A stretch of 64,000 nt of DNA. Origin: Sphagnum magellanicum (taxonomy: Eukaryota > Streptophyta > Sphagnopsida > Sphagnales > Sphagnaceae). Each line of letters opens with the position of its first letter. The stretch's first letter is position 1. The position numbers were made by a program, and so were the translations under genes. Location of the stretch: the NCBI GenBank assembly GCA_021904315.1, contig CM038919.1, positions 18,717,666 through 18,781,665 on the forward strand, written 5' to 3'. Below, piece by piece: positions 12,352-24,416 of this stretch. Below the pieces are notes generated by a model. That model saw only the letters and a list, made by a program, of their open reading frames with translations. It was not told the origin of the DNA and made no database searches.

Positions 12352-12364
12352 GCTTGAGGGGGAG
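12352..12364 (+). promoter_or_regulatory. Copia polypurine tract
   Basis: CTTGAGGGGGAG directly precedes LTR 3. This is the expected plus-strand primer position. Confidence 0.8.
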
Positions 12365-12677
12365 TGTTGAGAATTCAAGCTTGACTAGTTAGGTTTCATT
12401 AATTACTGGAGTAGGACAGTAACTAGGTTACTTTCACAAGGTTGAATTACTTTTTTTACTTATATTAGTTTGGTTATTTATGGTTTGGTCTTTTAGTTAA
12501 ATACCTTGGTGTTAATGGTTTGGCTCTTTTTTCTTCATTACACAAGTTTGTGTATTTCATGTGACAAGAACCTTGAGGAGTTCTTGATGTTATGTTTCAT
12601 GTTGTGAACATCATGTTGTAGTTTCCTTTCAATAAAGATTTATGTTTGCACTTGAGTAGATCTCCTATTTGTTAACA
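12365..12677 (+). repeat. Copia LTR 3 (3' LTR)
   Basis: This 313-bp LTR begins TGTTGAGAATTC and ends GTTAACA. It differs from LTR 1 at roughly 18 positions by eye count (about 6%), pointing to an old element. The sequence just after it (CATAC) does not match either 5' flank. Confidence 0.92.
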
Positions 12678-12689
12678 CATACTGGAACA

Positions 12690-13420
12690 TCAATCCACCA
12701 TTTGGTAGATGGACAAAATGAAATAGGACCTCTACAACCATTAGAATTAGTAGCATTGAGTTCAACCAATTCCATCTTGTTGAATGGCCATGTCAGTCAT
12801 GGCATCAATATGGAACATGATGGAGATGTCATAGAAAAATTTCAATAACATCATTGGAATGGGGAAACCTTTATAGTGATATATCATTTGTAGTTTGGGA
12901 GAATATACACCATAATCATCTGATGTAAAAGATTATGACATGCCACCCAATCTTCTATGTTTTCAAATGTGAACAAAAGTGACATCATCATGGACCACAT
13001 ATGTTAGTGATCTTCAATGTGTTTGTTATACAACTAGTTTACACTTTCCATGATGGATTGTTTTGATGTAGCCAAAATCATGACAATATGACCAAGGAAA
13101 ATTTAACCATTTAGGACAAACCATAAAGGAAGTAAATATCATAAATCATATTTTTATTATTTTGGTTGAATACATGAATCAAAACAAGAAAATATTTGAA
13201 TTATGGATGAAATATGTTTTTGTTTGGCCAAATTTGACACACAAAATTAAAATGTATACATTCAAAAGTAGGGAAATTCTTGAATGCACTTGGCATTTCA
13301 ATTCCACGTACATGCAAAAGAGGTAGATTTTTGTTCCAAGAATGGAGAGTTTGGAATGATTTATGTTGGATTATGGATCATCATTTCATTACTAATTTTA
13401 GCAAATGCGTGGTCTTCATG
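12690..13420 (+). repeat. Dispersed repeat R1, copy a
   Basis: This aligns in the same orientation with 39490-40420. Long shared blocks include GGAACATGATGGAGATGTCA, TAGTGATATATCATTTGTAG, TTTTGTTTGGCCAAATTTGA and GGGAAATTCTTGAATGCACT. It abuts the 3' LTR of the copia element. No coding capacity, terminal repeats or target duplication were recognised; the class is unknown. Confidence 0.82.
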
Positions 13421-16328
13421 AACAATGGACCTATTTATTATTTCCCTTGGTGCAATTGATGGACAAATGATAATCCACAATGATGAACATAGTCATATCT
13501 CTTAATATAACTTGCTCAAATTAAAGAAAAGTTATTGCAAAAGTGGGGGAAAGTAACAATGTGTGAGCACAAGGGATTATTTTCTCAAACAATGGGAGGC
13601 AAAAAAAAAAGGAATTTAAAATACAATTAATCCATTGAATATGTTACAAAGGTGGGATGTTAAGGCCTTTGTCTAGACAAACAATATGAAGGAAAAGACT
13701 AAATATATCGGATGCTAATAGAATAATATAACACTATATTAGGGCTTTCCACCCAACCATAGGACCACATAAAGGGTTTAGGCACCTAGTGATCCACCCT
13801 TGAACTCAAAAAACATGACGATCTACCTCATTCCACAACCTCATCATTAAGCAAAACTCTAACAATAGGATCATATTTAACATGGTTTTTAATGTTAGGT
13901 GGTGACAACATGCAAGCCATGATCTGAGCTTCAACTTCAACATACAAGGGCAACAAAAAATCCTAGATGGATCAAATTGGAAATCTTCCATCGAAAACAA
14001 AAAAAGACTCCTAGGAGCAAGCAATGAAAGTCCTATGTAAGAATACAAGAAGAAAAAATTAGAAAACCAGAAAAGAAGAATCTAAAAAATAGAAATGAAA
14101 GACAAAACAAGAGGTGGATTTACTCACAATCTAAGTTCTATTTAGAACACTTTGGTGGTGGAGAATCTTCACCATCAAGGGGCACAACATGGTGCTTGCC
14201 CCAAGGGATGGGAACCTAAACAAGTGGCTCCAACACTTCTTCGAACACCTCCATGTCCAATTTCAAAGCTAAAATGTGATGTGGAGGATCTAACAAGATT
14301 TGATGTTGTTGCCTACATGGGTAATGTTAATTAAAAATGAAATTGGGAATGATTCCATTGAAAGGAACAATGGAAAGATGAGGGAACAAACATGTAGAGG
14401 CAAACAAGTCTACTATAAAGGATCTTGATTGAAAATAAACTTCAATCAGGGCTTGAAGAGTCATAGGATGCATTCCTTGGCCATCCAATTGCCCTTCCAT
14501 TGTTGGACTTAATCATGGAAGATGCATATGTCCAACTATAGAAGATGTCCTCATCTTGAACATTAACCCCCTTCTATAGGAACTCTTTAGACAAAGGATA
14601 AAAGAAAAATGGCTTCAAATGGAAAGATGACTTAATAGGATTTCTCACTAGAATAGTAACCCAACTCAACAAGGTTTGTCATAATCCACATGAAATATTT
14701 ATGAAATGTGAGAAGATGGTGGATGTAAGAATAGGGAAAATAAGAGAATGGGAAAAGAATTGGATCCATACCTTCATGGAAGGATCTTTTGAGTTACTAA
14801 ATGGGAGAAAGTTAACAATTGTCCACTTCATGCGAATCTGGAATTTATAGCTTTCCATATATGACTTGATTTCCTTGAGAACACATAGATCATCAAGGTG
14901 GAAAAGCAAGATCACCCATCACTTGCCATGAACCATTTTATTAAATCAAAGATGGAAACAATATGGTTGTCCATTCACTTGTTCCAAATAGGAATCTCTA
15001 TGGTGAAAGTTGAAACCAATGACATAAGAACATTCCTTGGAATGTCAATAAGGACAAGGCCAACCTTGCCATCTAGGTTTACCTACAGAGGGTGAAGGAG
15101 GACGAAATTAGAAAATTCAAAATTGAATAAGGCAAGAAGGAGGTTTGGGAAAATTTGCAAATGTTTTGAAGAGGGAAAAACTTGTGAATGAAGTTTAAGA
15201 TCCTCTTGAATTCTTGAGGCCATTTCCCAATGTCAATCCTGTATGAAATGATATTTGGCTAGGGAAAAGGAAAAGTAATGCATTACCATCCATGAAGCCT
15301 ACTAGACATAAATGCACTAGGAATAAGGCAAAGGGGGGTGAAATGGGTAGGAGGAGATACCACAACCTTAAGAAAAGCCTTGGAAGGAGTGACTTCCTCA
15401 GTAACACCAAAGCCACTAAAAGGAGGAGTATTCCCATGTAAACAAACCTTGACATAAGCCTCCTTGGTACATCTTGGTGTCATCAATCTTTCTAACCTGA
15501 TCCTTTTTCTTTCTCTTACCCTTCTTCTTGAATGATTCAATCCAAGCAATTGCGAAGGCATGCAAGATAGATTAGCACCCAAGGTTAATTCTTTCATGAA
15601 GTGCAATTTTACTTGCCCATTTCCATGTGGATAATAAGTGGTAAAACTAACATGATTCAATAGAAAATGATAAGTCGAATGTTAAATTTAACATTATAAA
15701 TAAAATTAACTCCCTAGGTAAAGTCATAGTCAAAGGAGCCACCTAAGTGAATGGACATTCCTTAAAATTGCATTTTTGCATGTTCGAAATATCACAAGGG
15801 TGGCATAATAGTTTGGATTATATTTTTTTGGGAATACTTTCCATTAATTACAAAGTTTACATGTTCAAAGCTTGACACAAATCAAAAATGTTTTTTGCAT
15901 GTTCAAAGCACTCAAACATCGAAAGTGGACGGTTGTTGTTTTTTGAACAAACGTTTTTTTTTTCCTACCTAATGTGCACCATTCCTTATGAAAATTGGAG
16001 AGGATTTTAACATTGACAATTAGAAGGGCAAAAGGACTTGAACTAATAAAAAATAAATTATAACCCATTTGAACACATTTGGTTCAAAAGTGTTTTTGAC
16101 CTTGAAAATTATGGATTTTGAAAATGTGGTTTTAACTAAAGTTGTTCATATGTATGTGATGGAGGGGATGAATGCATAATACAATGATATAAAATCAATT
16201 TTTAGTCAAAATGTATTTATATTTAAAATGTAGTGTTAAACGGGGTATTTGAAATTCAAAATTATAAATTACAAACCAACACAAAAATGACATTTGTCAT
16301 GTGCAGTCCTTGGAAAAGGACTTTTACC
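13421..16328. other. Unresolved spacer, possible decayed element
   Basis: I cannot support a gene here. Reading frames of 60-125 codons occur on both strands. One minus-strand frame near 15610-15660 contains TTYYPHGNGQVK, reminiscent of a gypsy integrase segment (STPYYPQGNGQ). It could be detached 3' integrase sequence of gypsy-1, but nothing around it confirms this. Confidence 0.4.
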
Positions 16329-16845
16329 TTAACAACCCTTGGCTCCTTTAACCATCATTTCACCCCCCTGATATGTTACTAAAATCAATGGACAATTGAA
16401 TGTAATCAAAATGAATTTGTACAAAAGTTTAATTGCCACAACTGCAATAGTTATCCAAAGTGTTTTCGTCTCAACCCATTTTGTATTGTAATTTGTGGAT
16501 GTTACTAAAATGTATTTGTTGCCTATAAATTTCCATGTTGATTTGATCGATCTGATAGAGTCTAGCCCCCATTTCATGAATGGTTATTATGGGAAAGTAA
16601 TTTGTGTTGTTAATGCATTAACTCTTTAACATGCGTCACATGAGTTGTAGTATTTTATGGCATCCAATGAACAACATGGGCCACCAATAACCAACACTTA
16701 GAATCTTTTTAACATTAATATCTACTACAAAATGTTCACCCACAAATCCCTCATGAAGCTCTTGCATTGTTTTTTGTGCTTCAATTATGGTCACATAATG
16801 TTGAAATGTGTTGTCCTGACCCATCCACAAGACTATAAATTCCAT
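16329..16845 (-). pseudogene. Gypsy-1 integrase (zinc finger and catalytic core, broken)
   Basis: The frame at 16845-16636 matches the HHCC zinc-binding region: LHEGFVGEHF supplies the His pair, then KKILSVGYWWPMLF. The expected CxxC segment is lost to stops near 16600. The core follows at 16577-16329 as MKWGLDSIRSIKSTWKFIGN, NKYILVTSTNYNTKWVE and LILVTYQGGE. These align with the plant gypsy consensus WGLDFIGPI, YILVATDYATKWVEA and LVTDQG. The second catalytic Asp (TDQG) reads Tyr, and no downstream Glu is seen. The core is truncated and inactive. Confidence 0.85.
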
Positions 16846-16989
16846 CCTATATCATAAAAAGTTTTGTTATTTTTAATAGTGTTTGTTTTTAAATAGTGGT
16901 TAAGATTCCAAACATATGTTTTGTTTATAGATAATCCCTAACCTCCTCTAACCAAACTAATTGTAATTGAAACAAAACTACATATGTGG

Positions 16990-17270
16990 TTTGATAAGGT
17001 ACACATGTTAGTTCTATAATATGCGGTAGCTTAAATAATGCATTTACCACTACTTGTGTATGTCCCAACTTGTATATTATTATGAATTCATACTTTTAAA
17101 AAAAACTAACCATCTAGTAATACGACTTGAAACTTGCGGTTTGTTCACTAAATAGACCAAAGCCATATGATCAACATAGGACACAAAGTTATTACCCAAT
17201 AGGTTATATCTGAATTTATGAAATGCAAACACCATTATTCATGCTTATGGTATTGTAGTTTCTCTTTGGT
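16990..17270 (-). pseudogene. Gypsy-1 RNase H fragment
   Basis: Translation of the minus strand gives MVFAFHKFRYNLLGNNFVSY followed by VDHMALVYLVNKPQ and SSRITRWLVFF. These align closely with the plant gypsy RNase H block (MVFALHKFRHYLLGNKF, YVDHMALVYLVNKPQVSGRI). Stops flank both sides. It lies between RT tail and integrase, as expected for gypsy-1. Confidence 0.85.
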
Positions 17271-17549
17271 CTATTAAGGAATCTAAAAGCGTAGAGGATA
17301 AGCTAATCATGTGCACGTTTTTGTGTCAAATTTTGTCCTAGTATAACACTTATGACTAATAATGATGCATTTGTATGAACATGAAATTATATATCCCAAT
17401 TAGGATATATAAGAACATGTGTTTTTATATACTTACGTTTTATCAACTTCCAAACCATTTGACATTTTGGGGTCCATAAAAATTGTTTTATCTTCTTCAT
17501 GAGTTTAATAATTAGGGCCATTATGAATGTAAAATTCTTGATGAAACAT

Positions 17550-17673
17550 CTATTGAATTGAACCATTTGGTTGAATACCTAAATTTGTTTTGGATTTGTG
17601 GGGTACATGCATCTGAATTATGGTTTGGATTTTCTTAAGATCTAATAATTTACCTTCCTTAGATAACATAAAC
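17550..17673 (-). pseudogene. Gypsy-1 reverse transcriptase tail
   Basis: The minus-strand frame reads FMLSKEGKLLDLKKIQTI, matching the gypsy RT thumb region (FIVSKEGKLPDPKKIQAI). Its 5' side is cut by the hAT terminus at 17674. The preceding RT part is found 6.7 kb away, ending at 24417 with CAFMIFSRMILEF. Joining the two across one copy of the 8-bp duplication keeps the frame. Confidence 0.85.
17666..17673. repeat. hAT target site duplication, left copy
   Basis: ACATAAAC matches GTATAAAC at 24409-24416 in six of eight positions; the two differences are transitions. Eight base pairs is the expected hAT duplication length. Confidence 0.75.
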
Positions 17674-18626
17674 CAATGTTGGGTGAATATCACAATTTTA
17701 TGATACTTGACAATTATAATTTTCACAAAATGATTACAACAAGGTCTGGTTTTCAACTTTTAAAAAAATGTCAAGCAAGGGTATCAATAATTAAAAAAAA
17801 AATTTAAACTGGGTCATAATGTCAATTCTTAGAAATTTGAAAATAATTGATTTTCTTATCTCGGTTTTCACAAACCAAGTATTAAGGATAATTTTAATTT
17901 TAATTTTTTAAATTATTTATTTGATTTCTTAAATATTAAAAATAAACAAAAAAAGCCACAAATTTATTTTTAAAAAATAATTTATTTGTTGCATTTTTAC
18001 ACTTCAACAACTTCATCCTTTCAAACTCACCTTCACATTCTTCTAATTCTGCTTCTAAATCTATGTCCCTTTCAAGGAATTCTACTAAATTAAATCAAGA
18101 TTTGTAACTTACTCTAGGATCATTAGACCAATTTTTGTTAACAAATATCAACTTCTTTAAATTTCTAATTGGCAAATGACATATTTTAATGTTGGTAAGA
18201 ACTCTAGCCAAGGAAAAGTCCTATTTTCTATTTCAATTTGAGATCCACAACACCCAAAATCTACCAAGGTAAAAACTTGATTGTAGAAAACATTACTTTA
18301 TGTTTTTGCCACCATTGAAAAGGACATTTAATTTCCCTGACATTCAATTGATATCTCTTGAAAATAGTAACTCCCTCTTGACAAGTTGTTCTATTAGTTC
18401 ACTTGTGCTTGCAATCTATTAAAAAATATCCAAATTGCAATCTTGATACAAAAAAATCATGGTTAATAAAATTTTTATCTAACTTTACAAAAGGATGCAA
18501 ATGTTCATGACATTTGACCCACATATGATATAAAAATTTTCTATCATTTTCTTCAACATGAACAACACCTTGATCCCTTCTAAAAAATGAGGTTACTATA
18601 CAAAGATTCTTAAACCTAAGGTCTAG

Positions 18627-21096
18627 TGTGAGGAATTCTTGCACACCTGTCCACATGAAAATATGCACTCACAAATTCATTTGGGGGTGGAACTATTATG
18701 TAATTATATTCTAACAAGTTAAGGTGGTTTAATAGAATGTGATGAAATTCACTAAAAATCGAATGTGTTGTGTCCATTTGAAGGATGCCAAAACATGTTC
18801 GAAAAATCTAAACTCACCATGATGAAATGTGGAAGAGCATTGTGTTGATGTTTAATCAATGTTCATGATTGATAATTGACCCCCTTTGTTCCCATAATAT
18901 CTCCATACAATCTCCTAATCTAACATGCATAAGGTTGTTGGAAAGTTAATCTTTAAAGCAATAATGTTACCAAATCTTATAAGTTTTTATTACTGAAATC
19001 AAGAGTTATGCCTCCAAACTAAAAGCTATTTTGACTAGATTTGAGAGAAAAGACAATGTTAACCCCCTCTATTTTTGGCAAATGTAGCTCCCTTGTAGCA
19101 GCCATGATGATGTTAAAATTTTGAGAGAACATTTTACATTTCCTAAACTAAAATTGATTGAAGTTGGAAACAAATCTAATGGTGGATCTAAGAGGAACAA
19201 CTATTTTAGTAAAAAATCCAGAAGCTTGTTCATGGAAATCATTTTATGAACTCCCTTACAACTACTTACTACACATAACGTCCTTCTATGCTCATTTGTT
19301 TTCACACATTTTCTTTCATGAACAACACTTTTTCACACATAACAACTAGTTCTCCTCTTACACACTCATTCCCCTTCTCTTCCCCTCAAAAAAAAACACA
19401 TAACCCCTAAAAACTCTTCTCCTTTAAGCTTTTCATGACCCCTCCTTGAGCTTGTTTTTTTTGTCCAATGGAAGTTGTGGAAATCCTTCCCTCCAATCCA
19501 TGGCCTCCTCATCCTTCAAAAACCAATGAGAATCGAGAATGATTTGCCCTCCAATGGAGTTTAGGATGAGAATTTTTTTGCCCAATGAAATATTAAGAAG
19601 GTTCCATCCTCCAATCAAATAAGATGATAATCCTCGTGACCAATGGAATTGGAGGACTCATCCTTTTCTCTATTTTGCACATCTTGATGGGGTTCTTGAG
19701 TTTGATCATTGTCCATTCCGTTCGTTTAACTTCCACATCCTACTTTTTCATCCCAATTATTTCAAGTAAGAAGCTATTAGGATAATTTACCAGTAGTAAT
19801 AAGTAAACACCCTTAAGTTCCCATTTGACTAAATTAACTCAATGGTAGTAGTAACATTTTCGTGTACCATTTATTTTTGTAATATCCCCTAGATATTCTT
19901 TACTGGGTACTAATTAATTGTGTAGTACATAGTAAATTCCCATCACAAGAATCCCTATGTACTTATAGATCCATCGTCAAAATTAGGGGAGATTAATCCA
20001 TTAAAACCAAGATGTCCGGGTTTTCATGAAGTTTTGTTGTCATTGCCACACATTATGCTTACTATAATTTGTTAAATAAAGGCATCGACCCCCTTTGAAT
20101 GCAAATACCAAATTGTTCCAGCTACCCCTTTGGTTTTTGTTGATGCAGGCGAAAATTTAGTCATGGCGGATGATGTTGTTACGCTTTCGGATCCTCCAAT
20201 TGTGCCAATAAAAGAGGAAGAACTTAAAAAAACACCATTTGACATGAATGTTTCCTAATGGTCGCATGAAAAAAAACCATCTAGAAAAGTGGTGCGCATT
20301 TGAGTTGATCATTCGGCATGGGATATTGATTGTTTCCTAACCCACATGCTTGAACAATCTACTTAGAATTTGTTCCTACTCGTGGAGCCACACTAGAAAG
20401 GTTTTAAAAATGTAAATATGAAGATGAAAATGTTTATCTTCATTGTCAAACTTGGGTCCCCAGTGATGGCCATTATCATTGGCTATAAGGCCCAATCAAC
20501 CCCCTTTCCATGGAGCATCGAACCAAACACCTAGCATGCACCATTCATCGCATTCTAGATTTTTTATAATTGTGATTTATCCCCTCTAAGTCATTTATTA
20601 AATTGTAATTCATTTGAGGCTACTCAAGTGAAAATGTTAGTATCTAAATTTGATTTCGATTACATTAGGAGCCTTATAAAAATGAAGATTAAATAAGGGT
20701 GTATTAGGACTACATCATAGAAATCTTATAGGTACATCATTAGTGTTTGAAAATTATTCTACAAAACTAATTTAATATTATCATGGTGAAATGTTAATGT
20801 TAATTATGGGCTTGTATTCCCAATATATTAGTAAAACCACATCTAATTTTACATCCTTTTCACCTCTCTGCAACATAAAAATGATAATGCACTCTAGAAG
20901 GTTTATTAGGTTTTTAAATTAATTGAGCGCTACATCAATTTTAATAAGGAAATTCTCTGCATTGGAATTATCCAAAAGCTAAATCAACTATTAATAATTA
21001 TTATTTGGAAGTTTATAAGGATTCAAATCATTATTATTAAGCAAAATTATGGAATTAAAACTTAACAACTTGTTGAATTGTAATCCACGGCTCACA
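18627..21096. mobile_element. 2.47-kb LTR-type insertion (TG..CA ends) inside the hAT
   Basis: The segment starts TGTGAGGAATTC and ends CACGGCTCACA, giving 6-bp inverted ends TGTGAG/CTCACA. It is flanked by an exact 5-bp direct repeat TCTAG at 18622-18626 and 21097-21101. It interrupts the transposase just at the conserved LMLDPRFKNL block. I found no internal pair of long direct repeats, so it is either a large solo LTR or a small non-coding LTR element. The orientation is unknown. The interior is mostly AT-rich, with one short plus-strand frame at 20163-20258. Confidence 0.72.
20163..20258 (+). other. 31-codon open frame within the 2.47-kb insertion
   Basis: ATG at 20163 in TCATGGCGGATG opens a 31-codon frame starting MADDVVTLSDPPIVP. 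A pyrimidine-rich tract and GATGCAG, resembling a splice acceptor, lie just upstream. Readable but stop-broken sequence continues to about 20560. It could be a remnant of an element ORF or of a captured exon. I do not recognise it, and the support is weak. Confidence 0.25.
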
Positions 21097-23459
21097 TCTA
21101 GCATCAAAGATACCATATTACATGGGTTTTTCTATCATCATAAATCCTTAAGAATGAAAGAAAAAAATCTAGCACATTGATTACTTCCCTTTTAATGTTA
21201 GAGGCTAACAAAGATAACTCATCAGTAACAACTAAATCATCATCCATAAAATTTCCAAATGAAACAACTTGATTTTCCTCCTTCAATTTCAAATGCATGG
21301 AAATGGTAGAGTGTATTTAAACATCACTAATAAGCCAATGACCGTAGAATTGGTTAAAAACAAAAGATAAAACAATTGGAAACAAAAAACCCATAATAAT
21401 TTGAGAAATTTGCCAAGTTAAAGGTGGAGGCATTCAACCAATGACTCTCACAGTAGTTTATATGATGTATTAGAACACAATGGCAAAACAAAATTGCAAT
21501 GCCTCCTAAAACATAATTATCTTGTTAGCAAACCTACAAAACAACCAATAATAAAATGTTTGGTTATCCTATCAAATTTAGAAGCTCAAAACTGTAAATA
21601 GTTCACACAATATTGACAATCAAAAGTCTACCTAATTTTCACTTGAGTATTCAATATTATGGGTTGAATTATAGTTTCCACATGAACCTTGTTCCATTTA
21701 TGTCTACCTTTTCCAAACTTCTTGGGCCAAGTGATGCACTTTTGCAAATCTACTTGTGTAGATTAAATAGAAACATATTTCAATTTTTTGTAAAGCCTTT
21801 CTTTTACTATTCCATATTGACATGCCTTCGAAAAAACATGCCCAAAGGAAGTACCTTGCAAACTCTCTTCTAACCCAAAAGATTCACAACTAACAACATA
21901 TTTGAATTTAGCAATCATTACATTGAAATTAAAACCTTCATCCTTGACATAAGCAATTTTTTTCCCATAAACCATACTTGTTTAACAATTCTGTTAGATT
22001 TCTAACTAAGGCTTTACATGTGGTTTCTTTGCTTCAAACAAGCCAATAGTCACATGCTTTGGCTACCAATCATTGCCCAAAAAATTAATAACTAATGTAA
22101 ATACATCATATTCTCCTTTGGACATCCACATGTCAAAGCTCGTTATTGCAAAATGGCATTCTATTAAAGTAGGAAGAACATACATTTGACCTATTTTCTC
22201 CACTAACCCTGACAATATCTCTTGTGAAAATTATACTCTAGAAGGGAAGTTTAATTTTGGACATAAATGCAGAATCAAACGTTTTAGCCAAACATTTCCT
22301 TAAACTAAAATGGTAAATTGTTCTTAACAATTAACAAACCAAGGTCTTTTAGGAATTCTTTATGTAGCACATCCTCCTTTTTGAAGGAATCTTTCACAAA
22401 AAGAAATTTAGAGATTGAACCACTAAACAAATTTGTTTTTTTTTTTTTATGGTTGTCTTTTTTCTCTATCTTTTAGCAAATTTTTCACTTCTTTAAAAAA
22501 ATTTGCAATAAATTTGTGATCTGCATCCACATTTTTTAAAAAGATGTTATTCCATAAGTCTTGTAATAAGAAATCAATAATTTCCTCACTTGAGTTATTG
22601 GATTTATTCCACATATAGGAGTTTGATAACAAAGAATACAACGCAACATTTGTATATTTTCCAAATCCATTTTTACATTATCATTAAACAATAGAAACTT
22701 CAACACAAAGATGTTCTTCCATGGGGTTTCCAACATTTTCTTTGAACATATAGTTTTTTGATATTTATCTTCATTAATTCTTTAGAAGCATATTATGGAT
22801 TCCTACTTGTTTTTGTTTGCACATTTGCATTCCATATTTGTCTTCCAAAATTACATCATTCATAAACATTTCAATTGTCTCATTATTCCCACTTATCATA
22901 TTCTCATTTGTAAAGGATTGTTCCATTAAAGTTTTCACAAGAGTATGTTTAGAGATAATGCAAAAAATAAATCCCCAACTTATAATCTCTATTTAGAATG
23001 AGCAAATTAAATAATACTTACTAAGAAAGGACAAGAAAGAAAGCAAATTTAACAATACATTTATAAACAATGGGTTTAAAGGTGTAGAATTTAGAAAAAA
23101 CATTTACAAACAATGGGGTTTTGAAGGTGTAAAGAAATAATTAAAAAATCACTCATTTTTCTTTCTCATCATGATACAAAATGGTTTAAGGGTTTTTAAA
23201 AAAAACTGGTTTCAATTTTAATATTGCACATAATAATAATAAACGAATACTTAATTTTCACAACAAATACATTAAAGAAATCAAATTAAATTTTTAAAAA
23301 ATAAATATAAAAGAAAACAAGTTCTACCTATAAAAAGCAAAACACAATGGAAATTTCAAAATGAAAAAGAATCTCAAAACAAATGAAAAAAAATCTTACC
23401 TTAACTTGGTTAGGATGTTTATTGCATTAAGTTCCAAGCTCCTCCACCTACACAAGAAA

Positions 23460-23940
23460 TTTCAAAGGGAGTATTTATTAACACACAAAACACAAGGCAA
23501 CAAGGTGTGAAAGTAGTAGCAAGGGAACCAAAACAACAAAAAGGGGGGGTTGGGGGGGGGGGGGGAGTAGGTATTTGAAAATGGAAGGGCAAGGCACAAA
23601 CCATGAAAATAGTAACAAGGTGTGAAGGCATGACGGCAGCACACACAAAACTAACAATAAGCATGAAGGCAACATCAAGGTTCAAGGTGCAAAGGTAATA
23701 ACAAGTGTGAAGGTAGCAACAAGGCGCAAAGGTGCAAGGGCAGCATGTGTGAAAGTAGTAACAAGGCATGGTAGAAAGGTAATAGCAAGGTGCAAAGGCA
23801 ACAAAAAGTGCGAAAATAACAACAAATGTGGAGGTAGTAACAAGGTGCAAAGGCACAAAGGTAGCATGCACAAAGGCAATAGTACGATATGAAGGCACAA
23901 TAAGGCACAAAAGTAACAACAAGGTGCAACAAAGCAAGAT
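23460..23940. repeat. Degenerate minisatellite, roughly 20-bp units
   Basis: Imperfect repeats of the theme AACAAGGTGCAAAGGTAGC fill this stretch on the plus strand. A G7-TT-G15 tract at 23543-23565 lies inside it. Overlapping Cys/Tyr/Leu-rich frames on the minus strand are by-products of this array, not genes. Confidence 0.7.
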
Positions 23941-24408
23941 ATGAAGTCAACAAAGAAACTAAATAGTAATGGAAAAAAAAAAGCTCTAACAAAACTCAAA
24001 ATAAAAACTCAAACAAAAACATCCCTTAATTCACAAAACTCGTGACTCAATGAGGAAAACATCTAAAAGGAAGAAGAAAGGGAAAAACATCCTTCTTATT
24101 AAAAAAATAGAAATTACAAGAAATAGCTGTTGGAATGTGATGCCTCCAACTTAACCCTAAATCTACATTGGATGTTTTTTATGTAAGGGGTAAGGGGTCA
24201 AACCTTACTTGGTTTTTAGTGTTTGTTTTCTTTTCCAAGCTGGTTTTCACTATTTGATTTTCACATAAGTGAGAACTAGTGGTTTAATTTTCAGTCAAGG
24301 TACTCATGGTGGTAAACTGAGGGGTTTAGATTGGGATGCCCAAGGTGATACCTGAATGATGCCCACCAAGTGATGCTAGGGGGTATTTGTGATACCCACC
24401 CAACATTG

Positions 24409-24416
24409 GTATAAAC
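24409..24416. repeat. hAT target site duplication, right copy
   Basis: GTATAAAC follows the right hAT terminus and pairs with ACATAAAC at 17666-17673. On the minus strand it falls in the gypsy-1 RT codons for Glu-Phe after MIL. Confidence 0.75.

Larger units (their letters stand above)
6183..12677 (+). mobile_element. Decayed Ty1/copia retrotransposon with three LTRs
   Basis: The domain order is gag, zinc knuckle, protease, integrase, reverse transcriptase and RNase H. Integrase before reverse transcriptase is the hallmark of copia (Pseudoviridae-type) elements. Two LTRs (6183-6495 and 6553-6866) lie in tandem at the 5' side, each followed by an initiator-Met primer site. One LTR (12365-12677) lies at the 3' side after a purine tract. 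The coding region is broken by several stops and frame changes, so the element cannot be autonomous. The flanks (TCAAA before LTR 1, AGAAA before LTR 2, CATAC after LTR 3) show no target duplication. With the extra LTR, this suggests recombination between elements rather than one simple insertion. Confidence 0.93.
17990..22741 (-). pseudogene. hAT transposase, split and decayed
   Basis: Minus-strand pieces in order: an N-terminal part at 22741-22447 with LRCILCYQTPICGINPITQV (probable BED-type CxxC region) and NVDADHKFIANFF. Next, about 22230-22050 has LVEKIGQMYVLPTLIECHFA, TSFDMWMSKGEYDVFTLVIN and LGNDW.PKHVTIGLFEA. Then 21975-21763 has KIAYVKDEGFNFNVMI and SFGHVFSKACQYG, and 21298-21104 has LSFLRIYDDRKTH. 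The C-terminal part at 18668-18000 has LTLDLRFKNLCIV, HEHLHPFV and LIFVNKNWSNDPRV. These follow land-plant hAT transposases as I recall them. Stops, frameshifts and the insertion at 18627-21096 make it dead. A complete protein would have cut and pasted the element in the nucleus. Confidence 0.82.
17674..24408 (-). mobile_element. hAT-superfamily DNA transposon inserted in gypsy-1
   Basis: The left end reads CAATGTTGGGTGAATATCAC and the right end, reverse complemented, CAATGTTGGGTGGGTATCAC. They match at 18 of these 20 positions and fit the hAT terminal rule (C/T)A(A/G)NG. Flanks carry an 8-bp duplication with two transitions. The interior holds a minus-strand hAT transposase fossil in recognisable order. 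A 2.47-kb TG..CA element sits inside it. Without that insert the transposon would be about 4.26 kb, a plausible autonomous hAT size. A degenerate minisatellite lies at 23460-23940 near its right side. Confidence 0.85.

Noticed and set aside
15283..15660. 125-codon minus-strand frame with TTYYPHGNGQVK.
   Set aside because: One short resemblance to gypsy integrase with nothing before or after it; left as an unresolved spacer comment.
23419..23999. Five overlapping minus-strand frames rich in Cys, Tyr and Leu (up to 172 codons).
   Set aside because: They translate the minisatellite at 23460-23940 in several frames at once; repeat composition keeps stops out.
17673..24410. Reading the hAT ends as LTR ends TGTTGGG..CCCAACA.
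   Set aside because: The flanking pentamers would be ACCAA and TTGGT, not direct repeats, and no long terminal direct repeats exist; the hAT reading gives an 8-bp duplication.
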